Assembly: GCA_031285845.1 (NCBI GenBank)
Contig: JAITVK010000014.1
Location: forward strand, 1 to 64,000
Length of the DNA stretch: 64,000 nt
Origin: Propionibacteriaceae bacterium
GTDB taxonomy: Bacteria > Actinomycetota > Actinomycetes > Propionibacteriales > Propionibacteriaceae
Direction: 5' to 3'
Each line of letters opens with the position of its first letter. Position 1 is the stretch's first letter. Below are positions 1 through 7,255 of the stretch, piece by piece. The translations under genes and the position numbers were made by a program. The notes beneath the pieces are model-generated. The model had not been told where the DNA came from. It ran no database searches and worked only from the letters and a program-made list of their open reading frames with translations.

Positions 1-66
1 ACAACCAACCCCACCAACCACATCAGCCAACTCCACACCACCCTCACCACCCCACACCACCAATAG
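1..66. other. Edge sequence, extremely A/C-rich, possible gene end
   Basis: Of the first 60 bases, 56 are A or C on the plus strand. Frame 1 reads 21 sense codons rich in Thr, Pro and His, mostly with C in the third position, and ends in TAG at 64-66. It could be the tail of a gene that starts before the window. The opposite strand also reads open from an ATG at 96 (Gly/Val-rich), so direction cannot be settled from this fragment. Confidence 0.2.
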
Positions 67-130
67 CCAGGTCAAGTCCCGCCACCCAACCCACATCACG
101 ACCCCACCACACACACCGCTGACTCCCGCG

Positions 131-136
131 TAGAAT
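131..136 (+). promoter_or_regulatory. -10 box (TAGAAT) for pepP
   Basis: TAGAAT lies eight bases before the ATG at 145, with no Shine-Dalgarno sequence between them. This fits a leaderless or nearly leaderless transcript. I see no clear -35 box. Confidence 0.45.
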
Positions 137-144
137 GGACGGTC

Positions 145-1596
145 ATGACCAAGAAGTCCTCCAACCGCCTGCCGAACCGCATGGTTCCCTATTCCGAGGC
201 GTTCACTCAGTTCATCCCTGAGCAGTGGGCGCCGTACCCTGCGCAATGGCGCGAGCCGAACGGCGCGATGGCGTACACTCCAGCACGCCGCGAGACCATC
301 ATGACCAAGTTTCCTAACGACCGGTTGGTGATTCCCGCCGGTGGTTACCACGTCCGTTCCAACGACTGCGACTTCCGTTTCCGACCGCATTCCGCGTTCG
401 CCCACCTGACCGGGTTGGGCGAGGATTTCGAGCCAGACGCGGCGCTGGTGTTGGAGAACGGCGAAGCCACCCTTTATTTCCATGGTCGTGTCGCGCGGAC
501 CGATCCTGAGTTCTACTCGTCGGCTCAGTACGGCGAGATGTGGGTGGGGCCCCGCCCCAGCCTCGACGAGATGGCGCATTACACCCAGTTGACGGTGATG
601 GACTCCGCCGAACTGGCCCCCCGCCTAGCCTCGCCGCTGACCTGCGGTGGGATCACGCGGATCATCGCTGGTGTCGATCCTCGCTTGGACGCGCTCGTCA
701 CCGCGTTGCGCGGTTCGAACACCGAAGCTGATCATGAGTTGACGGTGGCTTTGTCGGAGTTGCGCCTACGCAAGGATGAGTACGAGATCGAGCAGATGGA
801 GGCGGCCTGCGCGGCCACTCTGACCGGTTTCGAAGCGGTCATCGCCGAGTTGCCGGAGGCGGTGCGCCGGGGCCGCGGTGAGCGCTGGGTCGAAGGTGTT
901 TTCGGTCTTCATGCTCGCCATTTGGGCAATGCGCTCGGCTATGACACGATCGCCGCCGGTGGAGATCACGCCTGTACCTTGCATTGGATCCGCAATGATG
1001 GCGACCTCAAACCGTCGGACCTGCTGCTGCTGGACGCCGGGGTCGAAGTCGATTCGCTCTACACCGCCGACATCACTCGCACGTTGCCGGTTGGTGGGCG
1101 ATTCTCCCCCGCTCAGCGTCAGGTGTACGACGCGGTGTTGGAAGCGCAGCAGGCCGGTATCAATGCGGCGCGTCCGGGAGCGAACTTCATCGATGTCCAC
1201 CGCGCCGCCGTCAAAGTGCTGGCCACAAAACTACACGAGTGGGGCATCCTGCCAGTGTCGGTCGAAGAGACGTTGAGCAGCGAAGGTGGCCAGTTCCGTC
1301 GCTGGATGGTCCATGGAACCTCCCATCATCTGGGCATCGACGTCCATGACTGCGCTCAGGCTCGTCAGAAGCACTATCGGGCGGGCAAACTGAAGCCGGG
1401 AATGGTCATCACGGTCGAACCGGGTCTGTATTTCAAGTCGACCGATTTGATGGTGCCTGAAGAGTTGCGCGGCATCGGGGTCCGGATCGAGGATGACATC
1501 CTCATCACTGATGACGAAGCCCGGGTGTTGTCTGAGGCCTTCCCGCGCGATCCGGAAGCTGTCGAAGCGTGGATCAGCGAAGTTCAGTCCCGCTGA
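145..1596 (+). CDS. pepP: Xaa-Pro aminopeptidase (M24B family)
   Basis: This is a 483-residue cytoplasmic metallopeptidase that removes an N-terminal residue preceding proline. The first ~180 residues form the aminopeptidase P N-terminal domain and the rest is the pita-bread M24 domain. The five expected metal ligands are visible: Asp297 (LLLLDAG), Asp309 (TADITRT), His394 (SHHLG), Glu425 (TVEPGLY) and Glu449 (GVRIEDD). The length is usual for actinobacterial PepP. The ATG at 145 follows a -10-like TAGAAT at 131-136 with no ribosome site, so I take it as leaderless. It is convergent with the CitE-like gene. The family assignment is firm, but the natural substrates are unknown. Confidence 0.95.
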   Translation: MTKKSSNRLPNRMVPYSEAFTQFIPEQWAPYPAQWREPNGAMAYTPARRETIMTKFPNDRLVIPAGGYHVRSNDCDFRFRPHSAFAHLTGLGEDFEPDAALVLENGEATLYFHGRVARTDPEFYSSAQYGEMWVGPRPSLDEMAHYTQLTVMDSAELAPRLASPLTCGGITRIIAGVDPRLDALVTALRGSNTEADHELTVALSELRLRKDEYEIEQMEAACAATLTGFEAVIAELPEAVRRGRGERWVEGVFGLHARHLGNALGYDTIAAGGDHACTLHWIRNDGDLKPSDLLLLDAGVEVDSLYTADITRTLPVGGRFSPAQRQVYDAVLEAQQAGINAARPGANFIDVHRAAVKVLATKLHEWGILPVSVEETLSSEGGQFRRWMVHGTSHHLGIDVHDCAQARQKHYRAGKLKPGMVITVEPGLYFKSTDLMVPEELRGIGVRIEDDILITDDEARVLSEAFPRDPEAVEAWISEVQSR

Positions 1597-1709
1597 CACC
1601 GTTCCCGGCTCGATCTGAGTTCAGACTCGCCGAACGCTGCCAGCGGTAATCGCAACGCGCTGATCACTGCCAGGATCACCCGCCGAACCCCGCTGATCTC
1701 AGCCCCGGC

Positions 1710-2627
1710 TCACTGGCGCAGCGCCTTGGCCAATAGAGCCTGCGCGAGTTTGACCCCCGCCTCGTCGACCATCTCACGATCGACTTCGATCGCCCCGGTG
1801 AATCCGCCGGTTTGCGATGTCGCTTGGTCGTACGCTGCCACGATGCGCCGTGCCCGTTCGATGACGGATGGGTCGACTGAGTAGATCTGATTGCCCTGCT
1901 CGACCTGATCTGGATGCACCACCCATTTGCCGTCGAAGCCGAGTGCGGCTGACTTGGCGGCCGAAGCGACGAACCCATCGAGGTCGCGTATCCCGACGAA
2001 TGGGCCGTCGATAGCCTGCAGACCATGAGCCCTGGCGGCGACCAGAATCGTCATCAGGGCATGATGGAAGGCGTCGGCGGAGTAGCCGGCGGGCTGAGAA
2101 CCGACTGACAGGGTCCCCATGCCGACACTGGCCATGAAGTCCCCCGGCCCGAACACGAGCGACACCATCCGGGCCGAGGCAGCGGCGATGGCGTCGGCGG
2201 CGATCAGCCCGCGAGCGTCTTCGATCTGAGCCTCGATGCCGATGCGACCGACCGGCCAACCCGCGCCACGTTCGATCTGACTCAACACCAGGTCGGTGGC
2301 GCGAATCTGGTCGACGCCGGTCACTTTCGGAACCACGATGGCGTCGATGCGGTCGCCGACCTGTCCGACCACGTCGATCAGATCGGACACCGTCCACGGC
2401 CCGGTCCAGTCGTTGACTCTGACAGTCACGCACGGCGCCTGCCAGCCTTGCGGATCGCGCAGCGCTCGTACGACATTGTCCCGGGCGGCGACTTTCGCAC
2501 CAGCAGCGACCGCGTCCTCCAAATCCAAGAAGATGGCGTCCACATTCAAGTGGCGCGACTTGGCGATGAAACGTTCGGATGAGCCGGGGACAGCTAGGAC
2601 GGTACGGCGAGACAGGGTGGTACGCAT
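1710..2627 (-). CDS. CitE-like HpcH/HpaI aldolase family lyase
   Basis: The 305-residue TIM-barrel protein belongs to the citrate lyase beta-subunit-like family, which cleaves or forms CoA thioesters such as citramalyl-CoA or malyl-CoA. Family features seen are LDLEDAV near residue 35 (acidic Mg-binding stretch), VRVN near 72, the GIEAQIEDARG strand with its Glu, and FGPGDFMASVG with its Asp. No citD or citF partner is nearby, so it is unlikely to be part of a true citrate lyase complex. A stand-alone (methyl)malyl- or citramalyl-CoA lyase is more likely. The ATG lies six bases after TAGGGT (2634-2639), suggesting a leaderless start. It is divergent from the MgtE-domain gene, only 29 bases away. 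Confidence 0.85.
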   Translation of the reverse strand: MRTTLSRRTVLAVPGSSERFIAKSRHLNVDAIFLDLEDAVAAGAKVAARDNVVRALRDPQGWQAPCVTVRVNDWTGPWTVSDLIDVVGQVGDRIDAIVVPKVTGVDQIRATDLVLSQIERGAGWPVGRIGIEAQIEDARGLIAADAIAAASARMVSLVFGPGDFMASVGMGTLSVGSQPAGYSADAFHHALMTILVAARAHGLQAIDGPFVGIRDLDGFVASAAKSAALGFDGKWVVHPDQVEQGNQIYSVDPSVIERARRIVAAYDQATSQTGGFTGAIEVDREMVDEAGVKLAQALLAKALRQ

Positions 2628-2633
2628 GCCTCC

Positions 2634-2639
2634 ACCCTA
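2634..2639 (-). promoter_or_regulatory. -10 box (TAGGGT) for the CitE-like gene
   Basis: TAGGGT on the minus strand is separated by six bases (GGAGGC) from the ATG at 2627. The GGAGG in the spacer is too close to the ATG to serve as a normal Shine-Dalgarno. It lies five bases from the opposing -10 box at 2645-2650. Confidence 0.5.
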
Positions 2640-2644
2640 ACGGT

Positions 2645-2650
2645 TACACT
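2645..2650 (+). promoter_or_regulatory. -10 box (TACACT) for the MgtE-domain gene
   Basis: TACACT is followed by six bases and then GTG at 2657, so transcription should begin at or next to the start codon. There is no Shine-Dalgarno. It is one of the clearest leaderless promoters in the window. Confidence 0.6.
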
Positions 2651-2656
2651 TGTCGG

Positions 2657-3925
2657 GTGGCACCTGTCGGAACCAGCGTGTTCATCTCGCGCATCCATGA
2701 TCTTCCCATCGTCGATTCCAGTGGCGACTCCCTGGGAACGCTGGGTGATGTTGTGGTGTCCATTCGCTCCAGGCTTCGCCCGCCGCGGGTGAAAGGCATT
2801 GTCATGGAGTTGTTTGCCCGCCGCCGGGTGTACGTGCCGATGGAGCGGGTCTACTCACTGGACGCCTCGCAAGTGGTCGTGTCCGGTGTGCTCAACGCCC
2901 GACGGTTCCATCGGCGCGAAGGCGAGTCGCTGGTGATCGAAGACTTCATCGACCGTCACGTCATCCGGCGCGGTTCAACCATCGCCTCCTTGATCTACGA
3001 CGTGTCAATGGCGTCGTCGCGCAACGGCGAATGGGAGATCAACCAGGTGGCGCTGACCCCGATGCCCAAGGGTTTGTCGTTCAGCTCGAAGGTTCCGATC
3101 ACGGTGGTCAAATGGTCGGAGATCCCCGACCTCAGCCCGGCCGCCGGCCAAGCCCCCGACGAGCAGTTGTCGGAGTTGATGGATATGAAACCGGCCGACG
3201 TCGCCCGCGAACTGCATGACATGGCCGAGGCCAGGCGCCTCGAAGTCGCTCAAGCTTTGGACGATCATCGGCTGGCTGAAGCGATCGAAGAGCTGCCCGA
3301 AGACGAGCAGGTCGCCTTGATTTCGATCCTCAACCCTGAACGGGCGGCCGACGTGTTGGAGGAGATGGATCCTGACGACGCGGCCGACCTGATCGCCGAT
3401 CTGCCCAGCGACACCGCCGAGGTGTTGTTGACTCGCATGCGCCCCGAAGACGCCCAGGATGTTCGCGATCTGCTGGCGTACGAAGAGAACACCGCCGGCG
3501 GCATGATGACTCCCGAGCCGATCATCGTCGCGGCCGACGCGACCGTGGCCGACGCTTTGGCGATGGTGCGCGAAGAACAGATCCCTGCAGCTTTGGCCGC
3601 GATGGTCTTCGTCGTACGCCCACCGCTGGAATGTCCCACCGGGCGTTTCTTGGGTGGAGTTCATTTGCAACGCCTGTTGCGCGAACCGCCGTCCGAATTG
3701 GTGTCGGGGCTGATCGACCCTGAGTTGGAGCCGCTGGACGTCGACGCGCCGTTGGCTGTTGTCAGCCGCTACTTCGCGACGTACGACATGGTGGTCGCGC
3801 CCGTTGTGGACGCCCAAGTCCGCCTGGTGGGCGCGGTGACTGTCGACGACGTGCTCGACCATATGCTGCCCGAGGATTGGCGCGGCATCCAACTCGACCA
3901 AGACGGCGCCGCAGCCAGACCCTGA
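2657..3925 (+). CDS. MgtE N-terminal/CBS domain protein with PRC barrel
   Basis: The 422-residue soluble protein begins with a PRC-barrel-like region (FISRIHDLPIVDSSGDSLG and the following ~120 residues). It continues with an MgtE N-terminal superhelical domain, which carries repeats such as LPEDEQVALI, MDPDDAADLIADLP and RMRPEDAQDV. It ends with a CBS-type segment containing GGMMTPEPI. The transmembrane Mg channel of true MgtE is absent, so it cannot transport magnesium alone. A sensor or regulatory role is inferred. The next gene encodes a DUF1003 membrane protein, which could be its partner. I chose the GTG at 2657 because TACACT lies exactly six bases before it. An upstream in-frame start near 2579 would overlap the divergent gene. 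Confidence 0.85.
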   Translation: MAPVGTSVFISRIHDLPIVDSSGDSLGTLGDVVVSIRSRLRPPRVKGIVMELFARRRVYVPMERVYSLDASQVVVSGVLNARRFHRREGESLVIEDFIDRHVIRRGSTIASLIYDVSMASSRNGEWEINQVALTPMPKGLSFSSKVPITVVKWSEIPDLSPAAGQAPDEQLSELMDMKPADVARELHDMAEARRLEVAQALDDHRLAEAIEELPEDEQVALISILNPERAADVLEEMDPDDAADLIADLPSDTAEVLLTRMRPEDAQDVRDLLAYEENTAGGMMTPEPIIVAADATVADALAMVREEQIPAALAAMVFVVRPPLECPTGRFLGGVHLQRLLREPPSELVSGLIDPELEPLDVDAPLAVVSRYFATYDMVVAPVVDAQVRLVGAVTVDDVLDHMLPEDWRGIQLDQDGAAARP

Positions 3926-3951
3926 CAATTCCCCGCCCCTAGGAGGTGACC

Positions 3952-4506
3952 ATGGCCAGACAACGCCAACATGTCGACAATCGTCTCGACACACCCGGTC
4001 CCCGACGTCGCAGTTTCCTCGCCAGACCCCGCACCGATCCTGATCGTTTCGGCCGATTCGCCGAGGCGTTCGCCCGACGAATGGGCACGGCCAACTTCAT
4101 CTTCGGCATGACCGTGTTCATCATCTTCTGGGTGATTCTCAACATGGTGTTGGGGCAAAAGCTCGCCCCAGACTATTACCCATTCATCCTGCTCAACCTG
4201 TTCTTCTCTGTGCAGGCGTCGTACGCTTCCCCGCTGATTTTGCTGGCGACCAACCGGCAGGAGGCCCGCGACCGGATCTCGTTAGAAGCCGACCGCAAAC
4301 AGGCCGCCCAATCGAAGGCCGACATGGAGTATCTGGCGCGCGAGATCGCCAGTCTGCGAATGCGCATGGGTGACATGGCCACCCGCGATTTCATTCGCTC
4401 CGAGCTGCGGTCGATGCTCAACGAACTGGACCGACGCGAGGTCGCCGCCCAGGACATCGACGGCGACGAGACGGTGGCGCGCGCCGTCGACTCCCACGGC
4501 ATATAG
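3952..4506 (+). CDS. DUF1003 family membrane protein
   Basis: This 184-residue protein belongs to the uncharacterised DUF1003 family. A basic N-terminus (~40 residues) is followed by two hydrophobic segments, about residues 45-65 (FIFGMTVFIIFWVILNMV) and 75-100 (FILLNLFFSVQASYASPLIL). The family-typical NRQEARDR then leads into a charged, probably coiled-coil C-terminal half. The start is ATG 3952, five bases after AGGAGG at 3941-3946. The GTG at 3946 overlaps that site and is rejected. It follows the MgtE-domain gene by 26 bases, so the two are probably co-transcribed. Function is unknown, and a link to divalent cations is only inferred from this pairing. Confidence 0.85.
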   Translation: MARQRQHVDNRLDTPGPRRRSFLARPRTDPDRFGRFAEAFARRMGTANFIFGMTVFIIFWVILNMVLGQKLAPDYYPFILLNLFFSVQASYASPLILLATNRQEARDRISLEADRKQAAQSKADMEYLAREIASLRMRMGDMATRDFIRSELRSMLNELDRREVAAQDIDGDETVARAVDSHGI

Positions 4507-4557
4507 CCGTACAACAACCGTACACCTGGGCCGCCCCAAAACGTTTGGTGGTGCGGC

Positions 4558-4563
4558 TAGAAT
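4558..4563 (+). promoter_or_regulatory. -10 box (TAGAAT) for mrp
   Basis: TAGAAT is followed by six bases and then GTG at 4570, with no ribosome-binding site, so this is a leaderless start. It has the same geometry as the box at 2645-2650. Confidence 0.6.
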
Positions 4564-4569
4564 AGCCCG

Positions 4570-5685
4570 GTGAACGATTCCCATCCTCTTCTTCCAGCCG
4601 TCTCGGCTGCCCTGGCCACTGTCATCGACCCCGAGCTGGGTCGGCCCATCACCGACTTGGGGATGGTGTCCAACATCGACATCGACCCGGATTCACGCGT
4701 CCATGTCACGATCTTGTTGACGACACCCGCCTGTCCTTTGGCGGACCGTTTCACCCACGACGTCACTGAGGCTGTCCTGGGGGTGGATGGTGTCGCCGAC
4801 GTGCGGGTGACCATGGATCAGATGAACGACGAGCAGCGACAGGCCTTGCGCGAGAGCCTGCGGGGGCCCGAGCGAGTGATCCCGTTCGCTCAGCCGGACA
4901 ACCGTACGCGCGTCATCGCCGTCGCCTCCGGCAAGGGCGGGGTCGGCAAGTCGTCAGTGACGGTGAACCTGGCCTCCGCGTTGACCCAGTTGGGTCACAA
5001 AGTCGGCGTGCTCGACGCCGACGTCTATGGACACTCGGTGCCAGATCTGCTCGGCATCGGCGAAGATGACGGTCCGACTGTCATCGAAGGCATGGACCTG
5101 ATTTTGCCGGTGGAGGCTCAAGGACTCAAAGTCATGAGCATCGGCATGATGAAGCCCAGTCGCGACCAAGTGGTGGCTTGGCGCGGTCCGGTCGTCGATC
5201 GGGCGCTGAACCAGTTCTTGACCGATGTCTTGTGGGGCGACTTGGACTTCTTGATCCTCGACCTGCCGCCGGGCACGGGTGACACCGCTATCGGGTTGGG
5301 CCAGAAGGTTCCCAACGCCGAAGTCTTGGTCGTGACCACGCCTCAAGACGCCGCGACCGAGGTGGCCGAGCGGGCTGGAACGATGGCGTCGATGATGAAG
5401 CAGAAGGTGATCGGGGTGGTCGAGAACATGAGCTACCTCGACGTCACCTGTCCTGACTGCGGCTCGACTCATCGAGTCGACGTCTTCGGTTCCGGTGGCG
5501 GCGAGGCGGTGGCGGCCAGTCTGAGCCAACGTCTCGGCTACGAGGTGCCGCTGCTGGCTCAGATCCCGCTCGAACCGAACTTCCGACAGGCCGGCGACGC
5601 CGGTCGACCAGCCGTGTTAGCCAACCCCGACTCCACGTCCGCGGTGGCCATCACCGAGCTGGCTAAGACTGTCAGCCAGGCCTGA
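4570..5685 (+). CDS. mrp: Mrp/NBP35-type Fe-S cluster carrier ATPase
   Basis: The 371-residue cytoplasmic P-loop ATPase carries and inserts iron-sulfur clusters. Residues ~8-95 form a MIP18/DUF59 domain (ITDLGMV, CPLAD). A deviant Walker A, GKGGVGKS, begins near residue 121 and leads into the MinD/ParA-like ATPase domain (DADVYGHSVPDLLG, DLPPGTGD). The bridging cysteine pair is Cys294-Pro-Asp-Cys297. All hallmark residues are intact. The start is GTG 4570, leaderless behind TAGAAT. MgtE-domain, DUF1003 and Mrp genes in this order recur in actinobacteria as far as I recall, but here mrp has its own promoter. Confidence 0.95.
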   Translation: MNDSHPLLPAVSAALATVIDPELGRPITDLGMVSNIDIDPDSRVHVTILLTTPACPLADRFTHDVTEAVLGVDGVADVRVTMDQMNDEQRQALRESLRGPERVIPFAQPDNRTRVIAVASGKGGVGKSSVTVNLASALTQLGHKVGVLDADVYGHSVPDLLGIGEDDGPTVIEGMDLILPVEAQGLKVMSIGMMKPSRDQVVAWRGPVVDRALNQFLTDVLWGDLDFLILDLPPGTGDTAIGLGQKVPNAEVLVVTTPQDAATEVAERAGTMASMMKQKVIGVVENMSYLDVTCPDCGSTHRVDVFGSGGGEAVAASLSQRLGYEVPLLAQIPLEPNFRQAGDAGRPAVLANPDSTSAVAITELAKTVSQA

Positions 5686-5701
5686 CCAGTCCGATCCCCC
5701 G

Positions 5702-5731
5702 ATTCCCCGGGCGCTATGCCGACCGGGGGAT
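5702..5731 (+). terminator. Terminator-like hairpin after mrp
   Basis: Nine pairs, one of them a wobble, join 5702-5710 (ATTCCCCGG) to 5723-5731 (CCGGGGGAT) around a 12-base loop. The hairpin lies 17 bases after the mrp stop. No T-run follows, so it would be a weak or atypical terminator. Confidence 0.4.
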
Positions 5732-5758
5732 TGACACACCCGATCATCGACACCCGAG

Positions 5759-5773
5759 GAGCTGTTCCAGCTC
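5759..5773 (+). repeat. Inverted repeat between ribosome site and MATE start
   Basis: GAGCTG-TTC-CAGCTC is a perfect six-base inverted repeat. It sits between the GAGG ribosome-binding core (5756-5759) and the ATG at 5775. In mRNA it would fold right beside the start codon and shorten the otherwise long (~13-base) spacing. Confidence 0.45.
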
Positions 5774-5774
5774 A

Positions 5775-7220
5775 ATGACCACCAACTTGACCGTGGGTCA
5801 TCCGACCCGAAGTATTGTCGCTTTCACCATACCGTTGCTCATCGGCAACCTGTTCCAGCAGGTGTACGCCTTCACTGACGCCGCCGTCGTCGGACGCCTG
5901 ATCGACGTCAACGCCTTGGCCGCGGTGGGAGCCGCCGGGAGCCTGCAATTCCTGCTGATCGGATTCACCTTCGGCGCCTCCGGCGGTCTAGCGATTCCCA
6001 CCGCCCGAGCCTTCGGAGCCGGCGACATGGCGGCGATGCGTCGCTATGTCGCAGCGGGGTTGGCCTTGTCGGCCGGCATCTCCATCGTCATCACCGCCAT
6101 CGGAGTGCTCGGGGCCCACGGATTATTGACCGCGCTGCACACGCCAGCGGCCCTGATCGCCGACACGGAGGCCTTCCTCGTCGTCTCCTTCCTCGGCACC
6201 TCGGTCACCATGGCGTACAACTTCCTCGGCGCGACGATCCGGGCCTTGGGCGACTCGCGCACTCCGCTCTACTTCCTCATCATCGCCTGCGTGCTGAACG
6301 CCGGATTGGTCGCTTTCTTCATCGGGGTGCTGAAGCTTGGCGTGATCGGGGCGTCCGCCGCCACTGTGCTGGCCCAGTTCGTCTCGGTGGTGCTGTGCCT
6401 GCTGTTGATCGCCAAGAGGATGCCCCAGTTGAGGATCCGGCGCGCCGACTGGCGATTCTCGCGCGCCGAGTTGGGCGAGACTGCCCGTCTCGGGCTGGCG
6501 ATGGGCTTCCAAATGTCCGTCATCGCCGTGGGGGCCGTCGTCTTGCAGTACGCCATCAACACCCTCGGTCCGGACGCCATCGCCGCCTTCACCGCCTCGG
6601 TCCGCGTCGACCAGATGGCGTCCACACCGTTGAGTTCCTTCGGCCTGGCCATGGCGACGTACGTGGCGCAAAACCGCGGCGCTCGTCAATGGGATCGCAT
6701 CCGCGTGGGAGTCTTCCGCATCATGCTGGTCGTGATCGGAGCCGCTGTCACACTCGGCGCGCTCGTGATCGTCACCGGCCGCCCGATCGTGGAACTGTTC
6801 CTCGGCCCCGACGAGCCTCACATCGCCGAGATGGCCCATCAGTACCTGATCGTGTCCGGAGTCTGCTACGCGATTCTGGCGCTGTTGTTCCTCTATCGCA
6901 ACACGATCCAGGGACTCGGGGCGACGGCTGTGCCGACGGTGGCTGGCGCGATGGAACTGGTGCTGAGGGCCGGATCGGGGATCTTCCTCGTCAGCCACAT
7001 CGGATTCTGGGGGGTCTGTCTGGCCAGCCCCCTGGCATGGCTGGGCGCGCTGATTCCGACCGCGATCGCCTGGATGGTCGAACGGCGTCGCCTGATCGAA
7101 CGAGGATTGTCCGAGCAGGGCTTTCAGGCCGAGGTCGCCCACGAGATCGCCAGCGGCGAGTCCTACACGGTCAGCGAGCCCGCCCATCCACGATGTGACG
7201 CTCTTCGTCTTGCAGACTGA
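5775..7220 (+). CDS. MATE family efflux transporter
   Basis: This 481-residue integral membrane exporter has about 12 hydrophobic segments and belongs to the multidrug and toxic compound extrusion family (NorM/DinF-like). It uses an ion gradient to expel cationic compounds. The N-terminus HPTRSIVAFTIPLLIGNLFQ and the FTDAAVVGRLID helix are typical, as is the second-half repeat starting near residue 235 (LGLAMGFQMSVIAVGAVVLQ). The substrate cannot be told. The start is ATG 5775. The GAGG site is unusually far upstream, with a small inverted repeat in between. Gene and promoter appear separate from mrp, whose hairpin lies before it. Confidence 0.92.
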   Translation: MTTNLTVGHPTRSIVAFTIPLLIGNLFQQVYAFTDAAVVGRLIDVNALAAVGAAGSLQFLLIGFTFGASGGLAIPTARAFGAGDMAAMRRYVAAGLALSAGISIVITAIGVLGAHGLLTALHTPAALIADTEAFLVVSFLGTSVTMAYNFLGATIRALGDSRTPLYFLIIACVLNAGLVAFFIGVLKLGVIGASAATVLAQFVSVVLCLLLIAKRMPQLRIRRADWRFSRAELGETARLGLAMGFQMSVIAVGAVVLQYAINTLGPDAIAAFTASVRVDQMASTPLSSFGLAMATYVAQNRGARQWDRIRVGVFRIMLVVIGAAVTLGALVIVTGRPIVELFLGPDEPHIAEMAHQYLIVSGVCYAILALLFLYRNTIQGLGATAVPTVAGAMELVLRAGSGIFLVSHIGFWGVCLASPLAWLGALIPTAIAWMVERRRLIERGLSEQGFQAEVAHEIASGESYTVSEPAHPRCDALRLAD

Positions 7221-7255
7221 GTTTGCTTGTACGCTGGAAGTGTCAAAGGAGGAGA

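Noticed and set aside
766-1200. Minus-strand frame of 144 codons inside pepP
   Set aside because: It lies opposite a gene with intact metal-ligand motifs and reads as low-complexity basic sequence. It is a shadow of the G/C-rich third positions.
3005-3994. 329-codon minus-strand frame opposite the MgtE-domain gene
   Set aside because: It is rich in His, Arg, Gln and Gly with no domain, as expected for an antisense shadow, and it runs across two plus-strand genes.
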